Source: Acetivibrio mesophilus (lineage in GTDB: Bacteria; Bacillota; Clostridia; Acetivibrionales; Acetivibrionaceae). From it: a DNA stretch of 64,000 nucleotides. This document shows positions 16,309 to 23,759 of the stretch, one piece after another (position 1 is the stretch's first letter; every line of letters begins with the position of its first letter). The notes below the pieces were generated by a model. It saw only the letters and a program-made list of their open reading frames with translations. It made no database searches and was not told the DNA's origin. The translations under genes and the position numbers were made by a program. The stretch spans positions 1 to 64,000 of the forward strand of contig NZ_RLII01000011.1 of NCBI RefSeq assembly GCF_004102745.1, given 5' to 3'.

Positions 16309-16372
16309 ATTTGGCCTCTTGGAATGAAATGAAAGAGGCCAAAGCGAAGGGACTCGATGTCCCGAACTTTTA
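16308..16372 (+). repeat. 65-nt two-hairpin dispersed repeat, copy 1
   Basis: 60 of 65 positions are identical with 22059-22123. Hairpin 1 is a perfect 11-bp stem (TTTGGCCTCTT with AAGAGGCCAAA) closing a GGAATGAAATG-type loop. Hairpin 2 is GGGAC-TCGAT-GTCCC, identical in both copies and flanked by AAAG...CTTTT. Both copies begin directly after a terminator hairpin. It may be a structured RNA or a small mobile repeat. Confidence 0.75.
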
Positions 16373-16421
16373 ATTATCAAAAAGCTTACTGTTGAAGCTT
16401 TATAGGGATGGAGGGAGAAAA

Positions 16422-16970
16422 ATGCTGTCAGGCAATACTGTAGAATTGAACGAAAATAGCATTTTCCGCAGCCTTGGAAAAGGTGATGTTACTTTCAAAG
16501 AGGCTTTTGATGAAATTATTAAGTTTGTCAAGGCAGACACCAATAGCTCATATAAAATTTCTATAGGGACTGACTCTCAGGTCGGGAATAGCACTCTTTT
16601 TGTTACATGCATTCATGTTCACAGGGTTGGAAAAGGGGCTATTGGGTTTCTTCACAAAAGTCTGATGGCAAGACCTATAAAGAACCTGCGGGAAAAAATC
16701 TATATGGAGACATGCATAAGTCTTCAATTGGCGTACTTGTTTGATGAAGAAAAGATTGATCATATATATAAGGCTTTAGGAAAAGATGGCCAATCCGGCG
16801 CTAAAGGCATAACTTTTGAATTTCATATAGATATTGGGGCCAAAGGAGAGACAAAAGCACTCATAAATGAAATGGTAGGTATGGTAAGCGGACTTAATTT
16901 TATACCCAAAATAAAGCCGGACAGCTATTGTGCCAGTTCCTTTGCAGACAGGTATACTAAAGCAATATGA
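16422..16970 (+). CDS. YkuK-family (DUF458) RNase H-like protein
   Basis: 182 aa from the ATG at 16422, which has GGAGGGA 5 nt upstream. An in-frame TTG at 16392 precedes the ribosome binding site and is not used. It matches the YkuK/DUF458 family, a ribonuclease-H-like fold of unknown function common in spore formers: KISIGTDSQVGNSTLFVTCIHVH, then REKIYMETCISLQLAYLF, FEFHIDIGAKGETKALINEMVGMV and a DSYCASSFADRYT tail. The acidic residues in GTDSQ and HIDIG are candidates for a metal site. Its upstream region carries a leader ORF, a terminator and the 65-nt repeat. Confidence 0.85.
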   Translation: MLSGNTVELNENSIFRSLGKGDVTFKEAFDEIIKFVKADTNSSYKISIGTDSQVGNSTLFVTCIHVHRVGKGAIGFLHKSLMARPIKNLREKIYMETCISLQLAYLFDEEKIDHIYKALGKDGQSGAKGITFEFHIDIGAKGETKALINEMVGMVSGLNFIPKIKPDSYCASSFADRYTKAI

Positions 16971-17168
16971 TTATAATGTTAATTTAGAATGACAAGACTC
17001 CTTTTTGGCAACTTATATACAAATAAAGTACTAAAGCTCTACTTTTATAGTTGGGCTTTTTACCATTTCTATGTTACTTAAAACCTATGTTATTGTTTCA
17101 TAGGTATTAGTCAAATCCGGTTTAATGCACGTTTCTATTGCAATATCTGTAAGTAATGAAAATGTTTA

Positions 17169-17197
17169 TTGCAAAATATATAGTATGCATATATAAT
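17169..17197 (+). promoter_or_regulatory. Candidate promoter before gene fragment
   Basis: TTGCAA at 17169-17174, a 17-nt spacer and TATAAT at 17192-17197. The -35 side lies inside a 22-nt sequence (17162-17183) repeated exactly at 6343-6364. No intact gene follows directly. Confidence 0.45.
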
Positions 17198-17225
17198 GTC
17201 AATAAATAGAATATATTCTAGATAA

Positions 17226-17495
17226 AACACAATTATAGATAATGGAGAAAATACTTATCTTGTTGATACTAGCAAAGATTATGTTTATAAATTAGTAGAG
17301 GATAATAAAAATAAAAACGAGAAAGTATTTATGAGGGAAGGTACAATAAATCCTCACTATTTAGAATTAGGGCTAAAGGAGAAATTAACTCTAAAAGAAT
17401 ATAGAAAGGTTATAAAATCTATAATTGAAAAGGATAGAGGTACAAAAGCTGAATTTGAAAAAACTTTGGGGCATGCAAAGAAGATAAAGATTTAA
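17226..17495 (+). pseudogene. Start-less open frame, likely 3' remnant of a lost gene
   Basis: 89 codons are open from the stop at 17223 to the TAA at 17493-17495, without a usable start until an internal ATG near residue 36 that has no ribosome binding site. The translation reads like real protein: NGENTYLVDTSKDYVYKLVED, then FMREGTINPHYLELGLKEK, then KSIIEKDRGTKAEFEKTLGH. I do not recognise the family; a C-terminal domain of a toxin-like or mobile-element protein is possible. It sits alone in the 660-nt gap between the YkuK-type gene and deoC. The rest of that gap is AT-rich. Confidence 0.5.
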
Positions 17496-17629
17496 AATAG
17501 GTACTTTGTTTGCTAAAATGGGTAAATAAACAGGATAACGAGAATTTGTACGAGTATGACAAAATAATGAAGAATGAAACTTGTAGAATTCTTTGTTAAT
17601 TCAATATTCTTAGAGAGGATGAAGGTCTT

Positions 17630-18292
17630 TTGGATATAAAAACAGTAGTTTCAATGATTGATCATGCAGTTTTGAAACCGGACGCCACAGATGCTGACGT
17701 TTTGAGAGAGTGTGAGATTTCAGTCAAATACGGGGTTGCTTCAGTATGTGTTAAGCCATGCCATGTGGCATTAGCCCGAGAGGTATTAAAGGGATCAGAT
17801 GTAAAGGTTAGTACTGTCATTGGTTTTCCCCACGGATCAACAACGACTGCCTGCAAGGTATATGAGGCGGTGGAAGCTATAGAAAATGGAGCAGAAGAGC
17901 TGGACATGGTAATAAATATCGGTAAGCTCTTGGCGGAGGACTATGACTATGTAAGAGATGATATCAAAGGGGTTGTATCTGTTGCCCATGAGAAAGGTGC
18001 CATTGTAAAGGTAATTATCGAGGCAGCCCTCCTTGACCTCAATCACAAAGTGCAGGCGTGCAAACTTGCAGAGGAGGTGGGGGCGGATTTTGTGAAGACC
18101 TCTACTGGATTTAATGGCAGAGGAGCAGCTCTTGAAGACATATGTATTATGAGGGGAGCTGTGGGACCTGACATGAAGATAAAGGCATCAGGAGGAATAA
18201 AAACCTTTGAACAGGCAGTACAGTTTATAAATGCAGGATGTGAAAGACTTGGGACAAGTTCTACAGTCTCCATTGCAGAGGAAGTTGGATAA
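17630..18292 (+). CDS. deoC: Deoxyribose-phosphate aldolase
   Basis: 220 aa, the normal DERA length. It splits 2-deoxyribose-5-phosphate into acetaldehyde and glyceraldehyde-3-phosphate. Visible family segments: SMIDHAVLKPDAT, VCVKPCHV, VIGFPHGSTTTACKVYEA, ELDMVINIGKLL, VKVIIEAALL, GADFVKTSTGFN with the Schiff-base Lys in the VKTSTGF motif, and IKASGGIKTFEQA. TTG start at 17630, after GAGGATGAAGG. It is not accompanied by other deo genes. The C-terminus (GTSSTVSIAEEVG) is complete. Confidence 0.96.
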   Translation: MDIKTVVSMIDHAVLKPDATDADVLRECEISVKYGVASVCVKPCHVALAREVLKGSDVKVSTVIGFPHGSTTTACKVYEAVEAIENGAEELDMVINIGKLLAEDYDYVRDDIKGVVSVAHEKGAIVKVIIEAALLDLNHKVQACKLAEEVGADFVKTSTGFNGRGAALEDICIMRGAVGPDMKIKASGGIKTFEQAVQFINAGCERLGTSSTVSIAEEVG

Positions 18293-18374
18293 GATTTTAT
18301 TTGGATAAGAATACTGGAAGTCTCACCGGCATAAAAATATCCTATAAAGAATTTATAGTGAGGTGTCCGGTTAA

Positions 18375-19280
18375 ATGCGAAGACTTTTATGTATTATTTC
18401 TGTATGCATCATAATATTATCCTTTGGTTCAGGTTGTTCAGATACTAACAAATTTGGGCTAGGAGATAACGAAGATGCGTATGTTGCCAGCAGTATTGTA
18501 TTGAGTGAAGCTGATGCGGAGCAGATCTCGAATAAAGCGCCAATACGTCTTTATTTTGCTAATGATGATAATTCCAAACTAAAGCTGGAGATAAGATATA
18601 TACCGGTTAGCGAAACCACAAAAAGCGTGAATCATCTTGCCGAGATAATTGTCAACGAATTGATTAAAGGACCGAAGGTTGCAGGAATGAAGGCCACCAT
18701 ACCGGAGGGGAGTAAACTTCGCTCACAAATAAAGATTGATGGAGATGTTGCTATTGTTGATTTTTCAAAGGAGTTCAGAGATAATCACCCGGGTGGGAAA
18801 GCTGAAGAACGAATGACAATATATTCCATAGTAAACTCATTGACAGAGCTTAAGGAGATAAGTAAAGTAAAATTTTTGATAGAAGGAAAGTCCTCTTCTG
18901 AGTATAAAGGGAATTTCAAATTTAATACTGAGTTTCCAAGAAGTGCACAGCTGATTAGTAACAAGGTGGAACCGGCAGGGACTGTAAACAGCAATGAGAA
19001 TACTTCGGACAAAAAGGATAATACTTCTTCCGGTAGTAAGGATGCCGCCGGTGCCAGCAGTGAAATGGAAGATGAAGGCATCGAAACAGATGCACAGATA
19101 GTGGATGAGGAAGAAGTGTTTATTGAGGCGCCAGAGGGTAGTGAGACGCAAGAGACCTCAGGAGAAATCTCGGACGACGAAAAATGGCAGGAAACTTACG
19201 ATGAGACTTCCGATGGAACAGAATCTCAAGAGGCCTTTAGTGATGAATTTGAAGAAACATACATAGAATACCTTGAATAA
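18375..19280 (+). CDS. GerMN-domain lipoprotein
   Basis: 301 aa. Lipoprotein signal with lipobox GSGC (Cys about residue 21). Residues about 55-185 fit a GerMN (sporulation/spore germination GerM) domain: PIRLYFANDDNSKLKLEIRYIP, AEIIVNELIKGPKVAGMKATIPEGSKL, VAIVDFSKEFRDNHPGGKAEERMTIYSIVNSLTEL, VKFLIEGK. The last 90 residues are a disordered Ser/Glu/Asp/Thr-rich tail (EGSETQETSGE, TSDGTESQEAF). GerM in Bacillus is needed for sporulation; by analogy it would sit on the outer face of a membrane in the mother cell or spore. AGGTG precedes the ATG. Convergent with the zinc-ribbon gene. Confidence 0.85.
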   Translation: MRRLLCIISVCIIILSFGSGCSDTNKFGLGDNEDAYVASSIVLSEADAEQISNKAPIRLYFANDDNSKLKLEIRYIPVSETTKSVNHLAEIIVNELIKGPKVAGMKATIPEGSKLRSQIKIDGDVAIVDFSKEFRDNHPGGKAEERMTIYSIVNSLTELKEISKVKFLIEGKSSSEYKGNFKFNTEFPRSAQLISNKVEPAGTVNSNENTSDKKDNTSSGSKDAAGASSEMEDEGIETDAQIVDEEEVFIEAPEGSETQETSGEISDDEKWQETYDETSDGTESQEAFSDEFEETYIEYLE

Positions 19281-19317
19281 TCGAAATTTATATAGAGTCC
19301 AATGCGGAGGGGCTGCA

Positions 19318-19533
19318 TTAGTGATTGCAGCATCCTCCGCATCTGTGAATATTAGGACATTCTCCGCCTTCAGATTTTCTGGATTGTACAATATTCACGT
19401 TTTTGAACACAGCCTCAAGCTCGTTGCTGCCGCATTCGGGACATTTAATAAGTTTTTCCGATCGTTCGCTCATTTTTGCCATTACATTGAACTCGTGTCC
19501 GCATTTTGAGCATTTCAAATCATAAAAAGGCAT
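19318..19533 (-). CDS. FmdB-family zinc ribbon protein
   Basis: 71 aa from the ATG at 19533, which has GGAGGAG 6 nt upstream; an in-frame ATG at 19548 lies before that site. The start MPFYDLKCSKCGHEFNV and the second pair IKCPECGSNELE form the FmdB/CxxC_CxxC_SSSS zinc ribbon. The C-terminus is unusual: Cys-rich HRCGGCCNH could bind a further metal. Such proteins are thought to be regulatory, but no role is established. About 38 nt of convergent spacing separates it from the GerMN gene. Confidence 0.85.
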   Translation of the reverse strand: MPFYDLKCSKCGHEFNVMAKMSERSEKLIKCPECGSNELEAVFKNVNIVQSRKSEGGECPNIHRCGGCCNH

Positions 19534-19755
19534 TATATTCTCCTCCATTTGCTTATTCTATTTATATCATGTATGGGTTAGACACCGCAATACATTACTG
19601 ACAAGTATATTATACTATATATTATATGCAATTAACAAAGTATAGCATTTCTTTTAGTCTTTTGTTATAATAGTGAAGTCAAAAAATAAAAGGTGATGCT
19701 TTAATTTAAAGGGTTTGAACAATTTTATATTTAGTTGAGGTAGGGGGAAGAAAAG

Positions 19756-20469
19756 ATGAGTGTTAGTGGATCATTTAGGAGATGTTTTGCTTGGTTTCTT
19801 GACTTATTTATACTTGCTGCATTTAATTATGGAATGATATTGGTTTTGAATTTATTGGGCATAGGGGTATCTTTTAATGAATTTCTTGAAGCAATAGTTA
19901 GTGGAACTGAAGATTCATTTGGTTTAATTTATGATTTTATTTTGGAGAACTGGCTTATATATGGGATATTGTTCCTGATATATGAAATCGCTTTCGTGGC
20001 TTCTAGTTTATCTGCCACGCCTGGAAAGTTGATCCTCGGCATTGAAGTAGTCAGTGATAGCAAGGGTAGTATTCTCAAAGTGATTTTAAGGGCACTGGTT
20101 AAGCTTGTGGATGTGATAACTCCTGTTTCGATTATTTCCATTATTATGGTGTTAGCTAGTAGAAAGAGACAGTCATTGCATGATAAGGTTGCGGGCACAT
20201 ATGTGGTTTACAAGAAGACGAACAACAATTCTTCAAAAAGAATAAACACTACAGAGTTGTTTGAAGAAATGAAGAGAAGAGGACTTAGAACTTACAGTGA
20301 ACAGCAGGCATTAGCTGAAGAGTTGTATGGCACAGGCAAGAAGAAATCTAAAAAATACCGCTCCTATAGATGGATAGGCTTGGTGTTTCTAGTCATAGCA
20401 TTGATTCTATTTGGTATTTGCAGTGCAAATTATATTTCGATATTCGAAAGTCTGATTTTAAAACAGTAG
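19756..20469 (+). CDS. RDD-family membrane protein
   Basis: 237 aa. The opening FRRCFAWFLDLFILAAFNYG is the RDD signature (Arg...Asp...), followed by helices at about 15-37, 55-80 and 118-140. The conserved second part ATPGKLILGIEVVSD...RALVKLVDVITPVS...SRKRQSLHDKVAGTYVV is typical. A basic cytoplasmic stretch (residues 150-205) and a final helix (208-230) follow. Function of the family is unclear; some members affect ion or sodium homeostasis. GGGGGAAG precedes the ATG. Monocistronic or leading toward the mgtE unit. Confidence 0.88.
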   Translation: MSVSGSFRRCFAWFLDLFILAAFNYGMILVLNLLGIGVSFNEFLEAIVSGTEDSFGLIYDFILENWLIYGILFLIYEIAFVASSLSATPGKLILGIEVVSDSKGSILKVILRALVKLVDVITPVSIISIIMVLASRKRQSLHDKVAGTYVVYKKTNNNSSKRINTTELFEEMKRRGLRTYSEQQALAEELYGTGKKKSKKYRSYRWIGLVFLVIALILFGICSANYISIFESLILKQ

Positions 20470-20539
20470 CTTAGATAGCTATTCGATAAGTTGGGGTAGT
20501 TCATATATCAACATTAAGAAAGTAGGATATTTTTAAGGA

Positions 20540-20638
20540 GGTGGTAGTTATGGATCCTGAATCTTTACCCTATTGTATCAAAAGAAAATATCATAATATA
20601 TTTAGAGCCATAACTACCAATCAGATAGCGTGGCTCTA
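20540..20638 (+). promoter_or_regulatory. Competing RNA stems in the mgtE leader
   Basis: Stem A: 20543-20553 (GGTAGTTATGG, containing the leader ATG) is fully complementary to 20608-20618 (CCATAACTACC), 11 bp. Stem B: 20603-20610 (TAGAGCCA) is fully complementary to 20631-20638 (TGGCTCTA), 8 bp. They share 20608-20610, so they exclude each other. Stem B ends 5 nt before the mgtE ribosome binding site. Confidence 0.65.
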
Positions 20639-20642
20639 TTAA
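20550..20642 (+). CDS. mgtE leader peptide, 30 aa
   Basis: ATG at 20550 lies 8 nt after a near-consensus AAGGAGGTG, and the TAA is fused to the mgtE ribosome binding site (TAAAGGAGG), so translation is certainly possible and coupled in position. The peptide starts MDPESLPYC, continues with a basic block KRKYHNIFR and ends NQIAWLY. E. coli MgtL, the Mg2+-sensing leader of mgtA, has the same order: acidic/proline start (MEPDPTPLP), then basic RRRLKLFR. Acidic/proline starts are known to destabilise translating ribosomes at low Mg2+. I infer a similar sensing role here; homology is not implied. Confidence 0.65.
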   Translation: MDPESLPYCIKRKYHNIFRAITTNQIAWLY

Positions 20643-20655
20643 AGGAGGCTACACA

Positions 20656-21990
20656 ATGAAAGAAATGATTCTAAACCTTATTGAGCAAGGCAATTATGCC
20701 GAAGTAAGAAGCAAAATTGTGGATATGAATGTGGTTGATATTGCCCAGCTTTTTGAGGAAATGGACAAACAGAAGCTATTGGTGATATTCAGAATACTGC
20801 CAAAAGATGTGGCAGCGGGTGTTTTTTCATATATACCATATGAAATTCAAAAGTATATTATTGAATCCATTACCGACAGCGAAATCAAAAATATTCTAGA
20901 TGAATTGTTCTTTGACGATGCAATTGACTTTTTAGAAGAAATGCCGTCAAACATTGTAAAAAAGGTTCTTAAAAATACCGATGAAACAACGAGAACACTT
21001 ATAAATCAATTCTTGAACTATCCTGAAGATTCGGCCGGAAGCATAATGACTATAGAGTATGTTGATTTGAAGAAGGAAATGACAGTAAAGCAGGCTTTAC
21101 AGCACATCAAAGAAACAGGGATAGACAAGGAGACAATTGATACATGCTATATTTTAGATGATTATAGAATACTCGAAGGCGTAATATCAATTAGAAAGCT
21201 AATATTAAGTGAAGAGTCGGTAGTAATTAAAGACATTATGCAAACAGATGTTATATATGTGAATACCAATGAAAACCAGGAAGAAATTGCATCATTATTT
21301 AAAAAATACGATTTTCTTTCAATGCCCGTAGTTGATAATGAGCGTAGACTGGTTGGAATAGTGACAATAGATGATATTATAGACGTTATTGACCGAGAGA
21401 ATACTGAAGACTTTCAGAAAATGGCGGCTATGCAGCCTTCTGAGAAAGAATACTTAAAGACAAGTGTATTGATACTGGCGAAAAATAGAATAACTTGGCT
21501 CTTGGTGTTAATGATTTCTGCAACCTTTACAGGAAATATTATAAGGAAATTTGATGAAGTGTTGCAGACGGTTGTAGTTCTTGCTTCCTTTATTCCAATG
21601 CTCATGGACACTGGTGGAAATGCTGGTTCCCAATCATCGGCACTTATAATAAGGGGATTGGCTTTAGGAGAAATAAGGGCTAGAGATGCTTTAAAGGTTC
21701 TGTGGAAAGAACTGCGGGTAAGTTGCCTTGTAGCAATAGCGCTAACTGCTGTGAATTTTATAAGGATATATTTTTTTGAAAAAGCCGATTTGCTGGTATC
21801 CGTAACGGTATGCATAACTTTATTTTTTACAGTTGTGCTAGCCAAAGTTATTGGAGGGATTCTTCCTATCATGGCAAAAAAACTCAGGTTAGACCCTGCA
21901 ATTATGGCAGGTCCGCTAATAACAACTGTAGTTGATGCTGTAGCTCTTATTATATATTTCACAACTGCAACGTGGTTGTTGGGTATATAG
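20656..21990 (+). CDS. mgtE: Magnesium transporter MgtE
   Basis: 444 aa, standard MgtE. Residues 1-130 form the acidic N domain (ILPKDVAAGVFSYIP, DAIDFLEEMPSNIVKKVL). Residues about 135-255 hold two CBS domains (SAGSIMTIEYVDL, DIMQTDVIYVNTNENQEEIA). The plug helix is followed by five membrane helices with the conserved PMLMDTGGNAGSQSSALIIRGLALGEI and a C-terminal GPLITTVVDAVALIIYF. It conducts Mg2+ inward, gated by Mg2+ on the CBS domains. AAAGGAGG precedes the ATG, and the leader ORF at 20550-20642 lies directly upstream. Confidence 0.97.
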   Translation: MKEMILNLIEQGNYAEVRSKIVDMNVVDIAQLFEEMDKQKLLVIFRILPKDVAAGVFSYIPYEIQKYIIESITDSEIKNILDELFFDDAIDFLEEMPSNIVKKVLKNTDETTRTLINQFLNYPEDSAGSIMTIEYVDLKKEMTVKQALQHIKETGIDKETIDTCYILDDYRILEGVISIRKLILSEESVVIKDIMQTDVIYVNTNENQEEIASLFKKYDFLSMPVVDNERRLVGIVTIDDIIDVIDRENTEDFQKMAAMQPSEKEYLKTSVLILAKNRITWLLVLMISATFTGNIIRKFDEVLQTVVVLASFIPMLMDTGGNAGSQSSALIIRGLALGEIRARDALKVLWKELRVSCLVAIALTAVNFIRIYFFEKADLLVSVTVCITLFFTVVLAKVIGGILPIMAKKLRLDPAIMAGPLITTVVDAVALIIYFTTATWLLGI

Positions 21991-22022
21991 ATTTTATAAC
22001 TATAATAATTAATCATACTAAA

Positions 22023-22056
22023 GGGTCTTCCTCAATTCTATTTGATAGGAAGACCC
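22023..22056 (+). terminator. Terminator of mgtE
   Basis: GGGTCTTCCT at 22023-22032 pairs with AGGAAGACCC at 22047-22056 (10 bp). The U-tract is poor (TATATTT). The 65-nt repeat copy 2 begins directly afterwards. Confidence 0.65.
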
Positions 22057-22058
22057 TA

Positions 22059-22123
22059 TATTTGGCCTTTTGGAATGAAATGGAAGAGGCAAAAGTGAAG
22101 GGACTCGATGTCCCGAGCTTTTA
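22059..22123 (+). repeat. 65-nt two-hairpin dispersed repeat, copy 2
   Basis: Differs from copy 1 (16308-16372) at five positions. In the first stem one change gives a G-T pair and one breaks a pair. The GGGAC-TCGAT-GTCCC hairpin and the loop GGAATGAAATG are unchanged. Confidence 0.75.
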
Positions 22124-22179
22124 TTCTTACTAGCGCAGTATTAGCAATAAATGATTTTTTTACCTTGTTATTTAGTGTA

Positions 22180-22208
22180 TAGACATGGGATAAGTGCTAT
22201 GGTATAAT
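22180..22208 (+). promoter_or_regulatory. Sigma-A promoter with extended -10
   Basis: TAGACA at 22180-22185, a 17-nt spacer and TATAAT at 22203-22208 preceded by ATGG (near-extended -10). The downstream gene ddl starts 370 nt later. Confidence 0.65.
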
Positions 22209-22403
22209 AAAACTATGGCACTTGTTATGTATACTCATCTCGAATATTGCATATTTTTTTATTTGCCTTAAATCATGTTTTAAAGTAGTTTGAATTTTCG
22301 GTTAATTCTTTTATTTTGTTTTTCTCAAGTTTGAAAGTGCAATTATTGGCAACGCATTAGGCATCTTGCATTCATTTTGCGACCATAAACGGTGTCTAAA
22401 GTA

Positions 22404-22457
22404 ATAAATAGCCTCATTAATGGTAGGCCTAGCTGCTATTTATATTGTGCTTTTTTT
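22404..22457 (+). terminator. Hairpin with T-run, possible terminator of a short RNA
   Basis: ATAAATAGC at 22404-22412 pairs with GCTATTTAT at 22435-22443 (9 bp), with an inner GCC/GGC. TTTTTTT follows at 22451-22457 after 7 nt. The gap to the T-run lowers confidence. Confidence 0.4.
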
Positions 22458-22578
22458 AGAATATTCTAATAGCGTACAGTATTTTGTCGTAAATCTTGAA
22501 GTTGGTGTACTTAAATAGTAAAATGAGAAATATATATTTACTAGTACTTTGCATCCAAAAAATAAGGGGAGAAAATAT

Positions 22579-23712
22579 ATGGGCGACAAAAAGAGAGTGC
22601 TGATTGTTTTTGGTGGACAGTCATCCGAGCACGAAGTTTCAAGAATATCTGTAACATCCATACTAAAGAACATTGATTCAGATAAATTCGATGTTTCAAT
22701 GATGGGAATTACGAAAGACGGCAAATGGCTTCCATACAGCGGGCCTATTGATAAAATTCCTTCCGGAGAGTGGGAGCAAATTTCACTAAAGGATAGGACA
22801 AGAAGTATTACCGATAAGATAAGCTTGATAGATAACATAGTAAGTCGGGTAGATCACGCAGGTGAGCTTGATACAGCCTCAATGAACGATGAAAAAGGTA
22901 AAAAGATAGATGTGGTTTTTCCTGTTCTGCACGGTTGCAACGGTGAAGATGGGACCATACAGGGATTTTTTGAACTGGCAGGCATACCCTATGTGGGTTG
23001 TGGAGTGTTGGGTTCGGCAGTGGGAATGGATAAGATTTATGCAAAGATAATTTTTGAAAAAGCAGGAATACCACAAGCGGACTATCTGTATTTTACAAGA
23101 AAAGAGATTGCTGCGAATATAGACAGTGTGGCCGACAGAATAGAGGAAAAGTTCAGATACCCAATATTTGTAAAGCCGTCCAATGCCGGTTCTTCTGTGG
23201 GTGTCACAAAGGCACATGATAAAAATGAGCTGAAAGAAGCATTGATTTATGCAGCAAAATATGATAGAAAAGTACTAATTGAAGAATTTATCAACGGAAG
23301 AGAAGTTGAATGTGCTGTGCTGGGTAATGATGATCCTATAGCATCAACGGTGGGAGAAATTATTCCAGGCAACGAGTTTTATGACTATAAGGCAAAATAC
23401 ATTGATAACAGTTCCAAGATAAAGATACCTGCGGATCTTCCGGAAGAAACTATTGAAGAGATAAGAGATTATGCAGTAAAGGCCTTTAAGGCTTTGGACT
23501 GTGCGGGACTATCAAGGGTTGACTTCTTTGTGCATAAGGAAACCGGCAGAGTATATATAAACGAAATTAATACCATGCCCGGGTTTACAAGTATAAGTAT
23601 GTATCCCATGCTTTGGGAAGCATCCGGTATTCCCTATTCGGAGCTTATTGAAAGGCTTATTGAACTGGCTATTGAAAGATACAAGGACAATTCGAGAGAA
23701 TATGATGAGTAG
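22579..23712 (+). CDS. ddl: D-alanine--D-alanine ligase
   Basis: 377 aa, ATP-grasp ligase joining two D-Ala for peptidoglycan precursors, in the cytoplasm. Family segments: VLIVFGGQSSEHEVSRIS at the N-terminus; VVFPVLHGCNGEDGTIQGFFELAGIPYVGCGVLGSAVGMDK; PIFVKPSNAGSSVGVTKAH; LIEEFINGREVECAVLG; AGLSRVDFFVHKETGRVYINEINTMPGFTSISMYPMLWEASG. The ATG at 22579 follows AAGGGGAG; the in-frame TTG at 22549 lies upstream of that site. Next comes murI 47 nt later, so two steps of cell-wall amino acid supply are paired. Confidence 0.97.
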   Translation: MGDKKRVLIVFGGQSSEHEVSRISVTSILKNIDSDKFDVSMMGITKDGKWLPYSGPIDKIPSGEWEQISLKDRTRSITDKISLIDNIVSRVDHAGELDTASMNDEKGKKIDVVFPVLHGCNGEDGTIQGFFELAGIPYVGCGVLGSAVGMDKIYAKIIFEKAGIPQADYLYFTRKEIAANIDSVADRIEEKFRYPIFVKPSNAGSSVGVTKAHDKNELKEALIYAAKYDRKVLIEEFINGREVECAVLGNDDPIASTVGEIIPGNEFYDYKAKYIDNSSKIKIPADLPEETIEEIRDYAVKAFKALDCAGLSRVDFFVHKETGRVYINEINTMPGFTSISMYPMLWEASGIPYSELIERLIELAIERYKDNSREYDE

Positions 23713-23759
23713 ATAAAGAACTATGTGGTTTAATCGTATTATAGTTGGGGGAAAATACT

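Larger units (their letters stand above)
22124..22578. other. 455-nt noncoding region before ddl
   Basis: No credible ORF. It holds a good promoter (22180-22208), a hairpin with T-run (22404-22457) and the ddl ribosome binding site (AAGGGGAG). A short transcript of about 240 nt between the promoter and hairpin is possible. The internal part has no riboswitch motif I recognise. Confidence 0.5.
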
